NCBI GenBank assembly: GCA_023053575.1
Contig: JAKZAP010000018.1
Location: 20,116,202 to 20,180,201 of the forward strand
Direction: 5' to 3'
Source: Branchinecta lynchi
Lineage: Eukaryota; Arthropoda; Branchiopoda; Anostraca; Branchinectidae
Length of the DNA stretch: 64,000 nt
Position 1 is the first letter of the stretch. Each line of letters begins with the position of its first letter. Shown here one piece after another: positions 55,004 through 64,000 of the stretch. The notes beneath the pieces are model-generated. The model ran no database searches, was not told the DNA's origin, and worked only from the letters and a program-made list of their open reading frames with translations. A program made the position numbers and the translations under genes.

Positions 55004-55824
55004 AACCTTTTTTTTTCTCCTCGTCACATTCACATTCGTTTGCGGTGGGCCAGAGCATTGTCAAATTAGCTTTTTTTTAAGTTGTTGATTCAACCTTCGC
55101 TTTAGTTCTGGTGGTGAACTAAGTAATCTAATAATGTCACATTTGTCTTCCCGTGATGAAATGTCTTGCGCCTCAGCGTCTGACTTACCACTAGTGCTGG
55201 AACAAAGCCAACGGAGGCCGCTAGCTGCTCGAAATTTTCGGCCCACCCTTGCTAGTTCGCCGTAGGCTACTCCAGTTCAGCGCGTCCAAGCGGATTATTT
55301 TCTGAAAGTCCCTCAGTGCCTCATTATCAACCCTTCTGACAGGCATAGTAAAATCGATTCACAGGTTGATCGGTAGAAAATATACCTGCTTCCCAGCAAG
55401 AACAAAGAATCAGATAGAGCCTCCATCTCCCTATCTTTATAATACGACCATGCGGAGTCAAATATTTCCCCATACCCTGCCCACTGCAAACGAGCAGAGG
55501 ATTGTAGCTTCGCGTTATATCGTGTTTCGCTACCTCTCTACAAATAGCTATATTGCCGTTAAGCCACGTAAAGGAAAAGTAGAAGTCAAAACCAATTGGT
55601 TCTCCGGACGCCCTCCAGAGCGAGTTAGCCCGCCTCCTGCACCTTTTCCTCTGCGATGAGCAACGGCGAAGACGGAAGTAGAGTAGACGAATATCATCAT
55701 CAGCTCAAAGCTAGAGCAAATACCTCTAGCTCCGCTCGGTTTTGTCGGGGTCCAGTCCATAGTCGCTGCATGGGACCAGAGACTGAGGTTCTGTCTGATT
55801 ATTTGTTCTTGTTCCCAGGTAAAG
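55004..55824. other. No gene seen
   Basis: Unassigned. The - frame 55246-55061 (ISSREDKCDIIRLLSSPPEL) is short and unidentified. The stretch 55400-55520 resembles 530-670 ('ccatctccctatctttataa'), so another dispersed repeat is present. Confidence 0.4.
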
Positions 55825-56644
55825 GTGCGAACACACGATCAGGGTCGGGCGCTCCCGGTCAGGAATTTCTGACCGGATTTTTGCCACCATCATCACTTCC
55901 ATATATATATATCTGTATTTGAAAGCGATTAAGCCATATACAGAAAAACAAAACAAACAACAATCTCAACTAACAAACAACCTCACATTCTTAACTTAAT
56001 ATCCTACCGACTTTCTGCTAAACTAATAACTTTTTCTACCATATTGCCAAAACACACTATAGACCTAGCATTTGTAGACTTAAGGATACCTAAGGCGTAT
56101 TCTCGCCGTTCCACGAGGACTCCACTTGAGGAGTCCCCGCGTTTTTGTTTGTCCCGGGGACTCATTACCCGTATTCTCGCCAGTCCCCACGGACGGGGAA
56201 TGCTCAAATTATGATCACCATCATCAAAAAGGACTCCCTTTCAGATTCGGAGGGGAATCGATTTTTGCTGGTGTTAGTGCAACGTAAACTTAATTAAAAA
56301 CAATCAGAATAAACGAAACCAAAAATAAAGTGGATCTGACTAATTTCGCCAACTGCATATTTACTTTTCGAACAAAATCTATTTTGGAAGCATTCCCCAT
56401 GTTCTCGTTGTTTTCCTATGCGGAGTCCACGTGGATTGACTCCCTCTATTCTCGCCGTTCCTTTCGATTCCCTGAGGAGTCCTCGGGGGACGGCGAGAAT
56501 ACGCCTCTAGAAGTAGCTCATCAACTTCTTCTCATCAAAAAGTTGAAAAAATTTCAACTTTTCCATATGGAAGGGATGATGGTGCTGAAAATCCGGGCAG
56601 GAATTCCAATCCGGGAACTCCTGACCCTGATCGTGTGTTCGCAC
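55825..56644. mobile_element. TIR element J (hosts MITE E2)
   Basis: Arms 55825-55912 and 56566-56644 are inverted: GTGCGAACACACGATCAGGG / CCCTGATCGTGTGTTCGCAC, extending over about 85 bases. Without the inserted MITE E2 it would be ~406 bp. A fragment of one arm is at 35538-35585. No TSD was recognised and there is no coding capacity. Confidence 0.82.
56093..56506 (-). mobile_element. MITE E, copy 2
   Basis: 414 bp with AGGCGTATTCTCGCCGTTCC and its inverse at the ends, flanked by CTA on both sides (56090-56092 and 56507-56509). Inserted inside element J. Internal sequence is inverted with respect to copies 1 and 3 ('gattcggaggggaatcg'). Confidence 0.92.
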
Positions 56645-56789
56645 TATAATGGAGGTTTTGCAATCCGGAGTAGAAAGTGAAAATTACCATGTTCGGGCGG
56701 ATTATCTCATATTAGTGTGCCAGACTCTAGATCCAGATGACCGTCACTACTATAAATGGACAGAACAAAATATTTGCACCGAAACAGCT
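56645..56789. other. Spacer between elements J and B
   Basis: Short unassigned sequence; listed to complete the nested region. No coding signal. Confidence 0.4.
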
Positions 56790-56844
56790 TAAAGCGGACC
56801 ACAGAAAATCGTCTTTCTATCACACACACAATGATAGCCATCCC

Positions 56845-58216
56845 CAGGGGCGTCGCAAGTACATTTTCGGTGGGGGGGTGCAGAGCCAAAGTTTTACCGA
56901 ATCTTTCAAAATTTTTACCGAATCCTAGCACTAAGAATTCCAGCTTTAAATTATTGAACAGAAACGATTACGTAGGAAGAATAACAATAAAGGCAGCATG
57001 AACGACGATAAGCCAACTATTAGGCGGCGTTTTGGCGAAGCCCACATGGAGAATATGTTGCCGGGCATAATTTCAGTAACAGCTACTATCTATTATAGCC
57101 AAAAGAAAATTAAATCGAGCGCCGCAAGCGAAAATTTTCGAAATAATTTTTTTTTGTTTTTGTAGACTAAAATTTAACTGCTTCTCTTACAAATTCTATC
57201 ATTTACCGTTGATGAAATACCGAGACTCTAAGAAGTTATAGAAAACGTATGGAGCGACGTTCCGGCAGCAGCAGCAACTGTAGTCTAGTCAATATACTAG
57301 CTATGATAACGTAAAGTGAGCGCCGCAGGCGAACATTTTTTTTTGCTTTTTCCTGCCAAATTTAATTTCCATCCAAATTCTAGCTTTTATGTTTCGAAAT
57401 CTCGATCCTAAAACTGGCTTAAAACCCCCGTCAAATGACGCGCCCTTCCACAAAATAGTGAATATTACGAAAAGTGCTGCAGTCGGAATTTTCGAAATAT
57501 TTATGATTAGATATTCTTTTTGGGATCCAAAATAAAAGTACGGACTGTCGATGATATCATAGATCGTCCCTCTTGTCCGCGACCAGTGCTTCACTCGACC
57601 TCCTCTGAGTTTCGAGGTTCGTGGTAACTTCCGAATCCTGGCAATTACAACGAATAAGTTACCGAATCACAGTTATTATACCGAATAAATTTAGACCGAT
57701 AGCCTGTTCGGGATTCTGTATAACCACCGTATCCCGGTTGTTATACCAAATTGTTTTGGTATCGAAAGACTACCGAACAATATTCGTATTCGGTATACTT
57801 TCGTCGAAACTGGAACAAAGTCAGGAAATTATACTTAATAAATTACCGAATCCCAACATGATACCGAATAATTCTGAACCAAGAGCTTATTCGGGAGTCT
57901 GTGTAACTACCGAATCTCCATAAATATACCGAATAGTTCCGGCATCAAAATATTACCAAATGATTTCAGTAAACTCTTTCACCAAATTCGTGATAACTAC
58001 CGATTACTGGCAGTTATACCGAATCCCGATCATTATACCAAAGAGATTTGTACAGATAGCCTATTTAGGATCCTTTATAACTACCGAATCCCCGTAAATC
58101 GAAAAAATACCGAACAATTTTAGTAAAATTTAGGGCCTCCGGCCCCAAATTTTACCGAATCTAAAAAAGGTGGGGGGGTGCTGCACCCCCCGCACCCCCC
58201 CCTTGCGACGCCCCTG
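56845..58216 (+). mobile_element. Non-autonomous hAT-like transposon
   Basis: Perfect inverted ends CAGGGGCGTCGCAAG / CTTGCGACGCCCCTG and an 8-bp duplication GCCATCCC (56837-56844 and 58217-58224) are the hallmarks of the hAT superfamily. Length 1372 bp. No frame longer than about 100 codons and no transposase domain, so it is non-autonomous. The interior has at least ten TACCGAAT words, mostly at 57650-58165 with two near the left end, and a family A end fragment at 57508-57575. C/G runs are sub-terminal. Confidence 0.93.
57508..57575 (-). repeat. Family A end fragment inside the hAT element
   Basis: 'ctttttgggatccaaaataa' followed by 'gtacggactgtcgatgatat' and 'agatcgtcc' parallels the A end (TTTTTGGGATCCCAAAACG, 'gacatcgcaaaagttgtcc'). 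It is decayed and truncated. Confidence 0.5.
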
Positions 58217-58263
58217 GCCATCCCTACTGCCACTATGAATGTTCAAAAGCACCGTCAAACAAT

Positions 58264-58676
58264 AGGCGTATTCTCGCCGTTCCCCGAGGACTCCTCGGGA
58301 ATCGAAAGGAACAGCGAGAATAGAGGGAGTCATTCCACGCGGACTCCACCTCGGAAAACAACGAGAATACGGGGAATGCTTCTAAAATGGATTTTGTTCT
58401 AAAAAAAAATGTGCAGTTGACAAAACTAGTATGGATCCACTATATTCTTGGTTTTGTTTATTGTAATTCTTTTTAATTAATTTTACATGCACCAACACCA
58501 GCAAAAATTGATTCCCCTCCGAATATGAAAGGGAGTCCTTTTTGATGATGGGAATGATAATCGGAGCATTCCCCGTCGGTGGGGACTCGCGAGAATACGG
58601 GGAGTGAGTCCCCGGGACAAACAAAAACGCAGGGACTCCTTAAGTGGAGTCCTCGGGGAACGGCCAGAATAAGCCT
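58264..58676 (+). mobile_element. MITE E, copy 3
   Basis: 413 bp, ends AGGCGTATTCTCGCCGTTCC and (inverted, with two changes) AGGCTTATTCTGGCCGTTCC. AAT on both sides (58261-58263 and 58677-58679) is a 3-bp duplication. Inserted in repeat B copy 2, 40 bases from the hAT-like element. Confidence 0.92.
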
Positions 58677-59179
58677 AATGAGTATAAAGCACACCAAATT
58701 TCCTAGGTTCGAAATAATTCGGTCTTGATTAAATCTCAGCCGATTATCCAGGTCAGCCGTTATGGCACGTAGGAGCCTAGGATCAAAATAATAATTTCCA
58801 TATAATGCCCCAACTGTTTATTACAAATACAAATAAATTAAAACACTAAGACCAGTGTAGTACTCCTGGAGACGAAAAAAAATAATCAACTGTCTTATAA
58901 TTCTTTGCTAGTCAGACGTGGAAAATTTCATCGTCTGGAAAAGAAGACGTTCTGCGTGGGTTTTTTCTCGAGACAAAAGAGCAACCTGGCAATCAAGTTC
59001 AAATCTAAATAAACTGCTAGCTTGCGATCGGTTAGAGAAGGTAAACAGAATGCTTGGATTAGGTCTTTAAGAAAGCTAGACTGTAGTTTTCGTTCACGAT
59101 CAACGGACCATTAATGTTATCCATGGCCGTGTGACCAATAGGCAGATGTTTATTATGCCTGTTTGGTAAATTGCAATGC

Positions 59180-59620
59180 ACATCAGCCCCACTTTGCTTT
59201 GGGTTGGTTCACGACACACAATCAAGATATTATGATAGTCTTATCCCATTTAATGAAAAGAAGTGCCATTAGATACTACATATCGTGTGTTTTAGTCATG
59301 AAATCAAAAATTTCGGATGTTTGTGAAGCTTAAACGTTTGACTAGGAAGGTGAATAGTAGATGTTTTTAGAGATCTTGTGACACGCCTAAGTTGCATTAT
59401 CTCGCATCACGTCAGCCCCACTTTGCTTTGATTTGATTCACGACAGAAAATCTAGATATTGTAATAGTCCTATCACATTGACTGAAAGTAAGTGCCATTA
59501 GAAACTACATATCATGTGTTTTAGTCATGAAATCAGAAATTGCGAATGTTTGTGAAGCTTACATGTTTCATTAGGAAGGTGAATAGTAGATAAGAGATCT
59601 CGTGACACGCCTAAGTTGCG
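59180..59620 (+). repeat. Tandem duplication, two ~220-bp units
   Basis: 'cagccccactttgctttg' starts a unit at 59184 and again at 59411. Both continue through 'gtgttttagtcatgaaatca', 'ggaaggtgaatagtagat' and 'gtgacacgcctaagttgc'. About 85 percent alike by eye. No coding content. Confidence 0.85.
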
Positions 59621-59994
59621 AACGGGTTATCCGGTTTGAGTAGAGCGGGATGGGTGATAGAAGTAGATACTCCAAGTATGTCATTTCTTTGTCGAACCGG
59701 GTCTGACCACGGGGGGGGGGGGGGGGGGGGGGGCTTGACAGGGGCTCCAGGAATTTTTAAGCGCGTAGGGACGACATGTTTGACTGGGTTGGGAGTTTGG
59801 AAGATTCAAATGTACCTAGTTAGTGAGAAAATTTCCGAAAACGAGCTTGACCGTGTCTACAAGTTTTTTTTTGCAAGACCGATGGAGTGACATGCTTTCC
59901 TTATTAGCCTTGCAGGTTCTTGCTTGTAATAAAATCTAAAAAACCCTCATAGTCATAGGACGTATGAAGTAATATAAAGATGGGAACGGGGGTT
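59621..59994 (+). repeat. Possible D-related segment with a G23 run
   Basis: It begins 'gcgaacgggttatccgg', like the family D 'gaacgggtgatcgg' segment, and contains 23 consecutive G at 59711-59733. The rest is unassigned. Confidence 0.45.
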
Positions 59995-60430
59995 AATAAA
60001 AAATAATTCAAATTCCAATCGTTTATTGACAAACCAACTTCATAGCTTTCGTCGTCAGAAGATACTAAATTACGCTGGTCATACAGTAATAAAATAACTA
60101 AATTACACTAATTATTAAAAAAATCTCTTCAAAAAATCTCTGTAAAAAAAAAGGCACAAACGAGTTCATTAACCTTGAAGTTCGTCCTCTGACAGGCACT
60201 AGTTTCTTTTGCTGTCTTGTCCTACTATTTATCGGAGCATCAGGGGGGAGCAATGATCGATTGTTCTCATTTGCCAACGTTTTTTTTGGAAAGTTTAGTA
60301 TCAGTTCTTTTCTTCGGTTGTAGAGGTTCGGGATTCTCAACATAAACAGTGCTTGCTCGTAAGACTGATAGCCGGGACCCATTGTAATTTTCATTGCTCG
60401 TTTAGTACGGATTCGAGCGTAATGTGCCCA
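59995..60430 (-). mobile_element. Non-LTR retrotransposon carboxy end and 3' tail
   Basis: The - frame 60394-60098 reads MKITMGPGYQSYEQALFML, then NLYNRRKEL, and ends SRLMNSFVPFFL. This is the same carboxy-terminal pattern as 42513-42232 (RIILDDHNITYEEAL ... RSFIPSF). The 3' region ends with 'caataaacgattgg' and an A/T-rich tail near 59995. Upstream, past 60430, the coding similarity fades. Confidence 0.75.
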
Positions 60431-60667
60431 AGTCGCTTCTATTCACCTTCCTCAGACAGTGTTTAATGATTTGTAATGTCCACCGGTGGTATTGTAAAGT
60501 GATATTGTTTTGCAGTTTCTTCTTTCTCAGTGTTATTTCTTGGGACCAATAAAGTAGACAAGTATTTGGGTTTCTGCTCGAAGTATACCCGACCAAGGTT
60601 GTTGCTGAAACAGTTCTTTTATTATAATGCAGAGTCAAGCGAGCGGTTCTACCATAGTTAAAGGACC
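60431..60667. other. No gene seen
   Basis: Unassigned spacer between the LINE end and the small hAT-like MITE. The - frame 60638-60402 is not recognised and may be decayed LINE sequence. Confidence 0.35.
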
Positions 60668-60675
60668 ACTCTTAC

Positions 60676-60847
60676 CAGGCCCATATCCAGGAATTAATTT
60701 GGGGTGGGGTGGGGGTGCCTACGGGTCGGCCAAAAAAGACATAGATCAGAGGGAAAAGCCTATAAAAATGACTATTTTTGTGTGTTTTTTTGGGGGGGTC
60801 AACCCCCTACCCCCTACCCCCCACCCCCACCCCTGGATACGGCCTTG
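60676..60847 (+). mobile_element. hAT-like MITE, 172 bp
   Basis: Ends CAGGCCCATATCCAGGAAT and (inverted) CAAGGCCGTATCCAGGGGT; flanked by the perfect 8-bp duplication ACTCTTAC (60668-60675 and 60848-60855), which indicates hAT. The interior is G-rich at left and C-rich at right. Related to 8072-8205. Confidence 0.9.
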
Positions 60848-60855
60848 ACTCTTAC

Positions 60856-61139
60856 CTATATTATACTGCTTCACTCTACGTCCTCAAATAATTCAGTTCA
60901 GTTCATTTATTTGTATCCGCCAAATCCGGCGAGTAGAAGAAATATAATAAAATACACACAATCGGTCAACAACTGACTAATAACTAGACCATATACTTTC
61001 ATAAAAATCTACGTCATTTAATAATTAATAAGATACCACTTATAATTAAAAAATACCACTTATTGCTTCCAAGGCGCTCATTCTTCAAAAGTACTGGTCA
61101 TCCTTTTCCGTGTTTCACATCAAGGGGCACGTGACTGGA
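60856..61139. other. No gene seen; LINE-tail-like AT-rich stretch
   Basis: Contains 'gttcagttcatttatttgta' and AT-rich sequence resembling a reversed retrotransposon tail, but no coding part to confirm it. Confidence 0.35.
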
Positions 61140-61425
61140 AACATTCTTAAAGCATAAATCGTACTAGAAATGATCTTTTCATGATAAAGTGGCTCAGAAA
61201 TAGCGGTTTTGAAGATACCATTACTTGCCACGTGAAATTAGCGATTTTCTTGTTAATGCTTGTCGACTCTATCCATTCTTCCTGTTCTCCGACGTGGTGG
61301 CTGGACGCAAAATATTTGAAAAACTGAACGCGCCGTGGTTAAAAAGTAGGAAAACCAAGCGAAATAAAAGAAATCCAAAAAAGAAGGTAGACCATGTCTT
61401 CCAAAATGAAGAAAAATATTTTGAG
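61140..61425 (+). repeat. Repeat family F, copy 3 (inverted)
   Basis: Reverse complement of 18874-19115 and 14381-14612. The + frame 61225-61470 reads ISDFLVNACRLYPFFLFSD, then GRKIFEKLNAPWLKSRKTK. The equivalent frame on the - strand of copy 2 is partly open, suggesting a common coding ancestor of unknown kind. Confidence 0.65.
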
Positions 61426-62288
61426 GCTTCCCACATCCTTACGTGTGAAAGAGCTGAGGGTGGACCATGAAGCTTTTAGCGATGTTTGTATTGCGCGACT
61501 GTCAAAATACGGCTAGGCCGAAAAAGAGCAGAAAAGTTGTAGGTACAAAACGAAACAGTCTCTAGAGGTGGGGTTTCAGAAGCCCATAAGGGGGCTATGA
61601 TAAAACAAAAGGCAGAATAAGCAAGAGGGTTCCTTTAACGGATTTGTAACCTTTGAGAAGACCAGCAGATTTTCAAAGAGTGACTTATGTTAGAATACTG
61701 GAATAGAAACCATCTGCTACGACTTGCACAAGTTTTCCGTTCCAGGAAATTAGCTGTTTCCGACCATAACATTTCTGTCGCCGCTCAACTTTTTTCTAGA
61801 CGGGAACGGGAAAGAATTGTAGTTGGATAGGAGGGGCAATCAAAAAGATAGCTCCAAAGTAAGCGCGCGTGACCACACCCATCTCGTGATGTAGATTCAT
61901 GCGACTTTCCATTTAAAAGGCTAATTACCTCCACAAAAAGATAAAACGTGAGCGGCGTCAGCCCTTTAAAATAGTTAAAAGAGTAAAAGGAGGGTGAAAC
62001 GGATAGCGTGGGCGTGGCCGTTTGACACAATCGATCCGTGTATATAGACAGCTTGTTTTGTACAGCCTTTTGGCCGCGATGAAATCTTCTCTTCACACAA
62101 AGGAAAAGGTTGTATCCAAACAAGAAATATCTTCACCATGCTAAGAAAACTTGCAGCCGAGATGCAGCTGGCAAGGGTTGACCATCGGTTCCTTCGTTTC
62201 ATCCTTGAGTCAAATATTTCAGCAGGAGTCTGTAACTCAGGAGTTCGTCGTGGATGTTCGGACGTAGAATGAGCTGCAGCAGTCATTA
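61426..62288. other. No gene assigned
   Basis: Two overlapping - frames (62286-61975 and 62123-61785) of about 105 codons are unidentified. The region may hold a decayed transposon. Nothing firmer can be said. Confidence 0.35.
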
Positions 62289-62725
62289 GTTGCGTTTATG
62301 CAGATACCATGGTATCTGTTACCACGGTAATTGGATTTGCAATCAGTCGTTTTTGCAGTTACCGTGGTATCTGATATACGGATGCTCTGCAAAAACGGCA
62401 ATCGCTAAAAAATTGCGCTTTTCGAAGTCATCCCAAAAGAAAAACTGATATTCAGTCACAACAAGTGCCAAACTTCTTTCCCAACCAATTTGACAAAACT
62501 TGATGAAAGTGAAATGACTTTTTAAATGCCACGATCAGTTACCACTGTCGGACTGTGTTATCAGAATATCAGATACCACGATAACTAGCCAGATACCACG
62601 ATAACTGGCCAGATACCACGATAACTGCAAAAATGCCTTTTAGCCGTGGTTTCAGATACCACGATAACTGCAAAAACAACTTTAGACTTTGGTAACAGAT
62701 ACCATGTTATCTGCGGAAACGCAGC
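62289..62725. mobile_element. TIR element Q
   Basis: Left arm GTTGCGTTTATGCAGATACC and right arm inverted GCTGCGTTTCCGCAGATAAC are alike for about 80 bases (both continue 'atggtatctgttacca' and 'gtttttgcagtta(c/t)cgtgg'). The sub-terminal CCAGATACCACGATAACTGG is repeated 2-4 times. No coding capacity. TSD unclear. Confidence 0.8.
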
Positions 62726-62749
62726 TATTCAGTCCCGTCGCCTTTTTTT

Positions 62750-63766
62750 TTGGCCTGGTCTCGTTCTGTGTCACCCAAGTGACCGACTGGTGACTTTGTG
62801 GCGTGCCCCAGGGTACCATTCTAGGTCCAATTTTGTTTTTAGTTATGATTAATGATATAGCGGATAATTTTGAGAATCGTTGGAAGTATGTGGATGATCT
62901 TACACTTATTGAAGTTTGTCACAGGGAGGATTCGAGTCAGGTTCAAGATATCGTGACTAAAGTAAAAATTCAAGCTTTGAAATCTAATATGACTGTAAAT
63001 GACAGTAAATCGTGCACTATGACAATTTCATTTTTTAAGTCTTTCATCCCTACTTTTTCACCTGAAATTTCGGATTCTTTGAAAGTGGAAAAACTTAAAC
63101 TCCTAGGGATAACCCTAACTAATGATTTAAAATGGGAAGTGCAGACGACTAGCATGATAAAGCGAGGGAATGCCGGACTTCAAATGCTAAAGCTCATGTC
63201 TAGGCATGGGGCACCCACTACACACTTGTTCCGAATATTTGTTTCCTTTATCCGACCAAACCTAGAATATGGAGCACCTGTTTGGCATTTTGGCCTTACG
63301 GTCGAACAGACCGCTAGACTTGAAAAGATTCAAAAAAGAGCCCTGATCATAGCGTCAAAGGTGGCCGAGAGGCCTTATGAAGAGTTGCTGCGTGAATTTA
63401 AAATCACTTCTCTACACGATCGAAGACTGAAACTCTGCATGGAGTTTGGTGTAAAATCCCTGAACCACCCAGTCCATAAAAATATTTTTCCTTCTAAAAA
63501 GCTGGCGAGAAGGCTCCCTCGCAAGGTAGCTAATGCGGTTGAAAAATTGCAGCCAACTAAATGTAACCTCCAGAGGTTCGAAAAGAGTTTTGTTCCGTCT
63601 TTTGTGAAGTTGTTTAACGAGGTAAATTGAGATGTTATTCATTTTTAATGTTGTTTATGACTGTTGAAGTACGCTTACATATTAACTGACTATACCAAAC
63701 AAATTTGGCGTTAGCCACGATAAGTTTTTGGCGAATAAAAAGATTTATCTATCTATCTATCTAAAA
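62750..63766 (+). mobile_element. CR1-like retrotransposon, 3' half with (ATCT)n tail
   Basis: A continuous + frame (62803-63627, 275 codons) starts in the polymerase: VPQGTILGPILFLVMINDI, then WKYVDDLTLIEV with catalytic YVDD. It then runs through KLLGITLTNDLKW, FVSFIRPNLEYGAPVWH and EKIQKRALII to the carboxy end RFEKSFVPSFVKLFNEVN. A 3' region with 'gcgaataaaaagattt' and four ATCT units (63748-63763) follows. The frame is intact, so insertion is recent, but the endonuclease and the first polymerase blocks are missing. The start codon shown by a frame finder is an internal GTG. Inserted between two element Q copies. Confidence 0.92.
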
Positions 63767-63772
63767 AGAAGA

Positions 63773-63916
63773 GTTGCGTTTTTGCACATACTATGGTTTG
63801 TGACACCACGGTCTAAAGTCGTTTTTGTAATTATCGTGGTATCTGGCCAGTTATCGTGGTACGTGAAAAAGTCATCTCACTTTCAGGAATTTTTGACAAA
63901 TTGGTAGGAAGGAAGT
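63773..63916 (+). mobile_element. Element Q, truncated second copy
   Basis: It starts GTTGCGTTTTTGCACATACT and includes 'aattatcgtggtatctggcc', matching the left arm of 62289-62725. Cut off at 63917 by a retrotransposon tail. Confidence 0.75.
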
Positions 63917-64000
63917 TCAATCAATCAATCGATCATTGTATTTATTCCTAAACATCTATTTCACAACATGATGACACAGGACTGTCAACTTAAACAAAAT
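63917..64000 (-). mobile_element. Retrotransposon (TGAT)n tail, running out of the window
   Basis: The - strand ends 'aataaatacaatgatcgatt' plus TGAT-type repeats (63917-63933). The body lies beyond the window. Confidence 0.6.

Larger units (their letters stand above)
56790..59070 (+). repeat. Repeat family B, copy 2 (interrupted twice)
   Basis: Segments 56790-56844, 58217-58263 and 58677-59070 together match the uninterrupted copy at 33619-34115. The interruptions are a 1372-bp hAT-like element and MITE E3. The empty-site sequence in copy 1 ('cgtccctactgtcactatg', 'aaaacaataagc') confirms both insertion points. Confidence 0.88.

Noticed and set aside
55061..55246. 61-codon - strand frame (DISSREDKCDIIRLLSSPPEL)
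   Set aside because: Composition looks protein-like, but I recognise no family and see no splice context.
61785..62286. Two ~105-codon frames that might be a transposase scrap
   Set aside because: No catalytic motif, inverted ends or duplication was found.

Overview
This is a repeat-saturated piece of an animal genome. The evidence is spliced coding exons with GT-AG borders, introns of up to tens of kilobases, tRNA-derived SINE remnants, many 5'-truncated non-LTR retrotransposons, and DNA transposons with terminal inverted repeats (TIRs) and target-site duplications (TSDs). The wording of the transporter exons resembles arthropod and other invertebrate monocarboxylate transporters, so an invertebrate is likely; the phylum cannot be fixed from this window. 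There is no sign of bacterial operons, rRNA genes or CRISPR.

Two host genes are supported. (1) On the + strand, the carboxy-terminal half (249 residues) of an SLC16-type monocarboxylate transporter in four exons: 11541-11784, 45418-45583, 47032-47232 and 52647-52786. Splice phases agree and a 33.6-kb intron separates the first two; the 5' exons lie outside the window or were not recognised. (2) On the - strand, inside that large intron, four exons of the Elongator subunit ELP1 (IKAP): 35484-35294, 34397-34282, 32064-31879 and 37602-37389. The first three are collinear with the known protein. The fourth is the next exon by protein homology and splice phase, yet lies upstream of the other three. 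This indicates a rearrangement, a partial duplication or a local misassembly. The remaining ELP1 exons were not found.

Nearly everything else is repetitive. Letters A-Q are my own labels. Family A is a composite repeat of about 1 kb whose ends carry a GGGATCCC palindrome and whose core is a tandem array of ~135-bp units. It has twelve full or partial copies plus one end fragment, close to 10 kb in all. Family D (~400-bp units) is followed at two loci by family G (~135-bp units), suggesting a compound element. Families B, C, F, H, K and L are further dispersed repeats; C keeps an open frame in three copies. TIR elements include a 1372-bp hAT-like element (56845-58216) and a 172-bp hAT-like MITE (60676-60847), both with perfect 8-bp TSDs; a ~415-bp MITE (E) present three times; and elements J, M, N, O, Q plus long foldbacks.

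Non-LTR retrotransposon pieces belong to several lineages: a CCHC/endonuclease L1-like element, and CR1-like, YADD and FADD reverse transcriptase types. Their 3' tails are (TTA)n, (ATCT)n or (TGAT)n. Nesting is common: repeat B holds the hAT element and MITE E3, element J holds E2, repeat D holds A which holds a LINE tail, and repeat F holds a 275-bp MITE. Coordinates of repeat borders are by eye and good to roughly 10-20 bases unless a TSD is stated.
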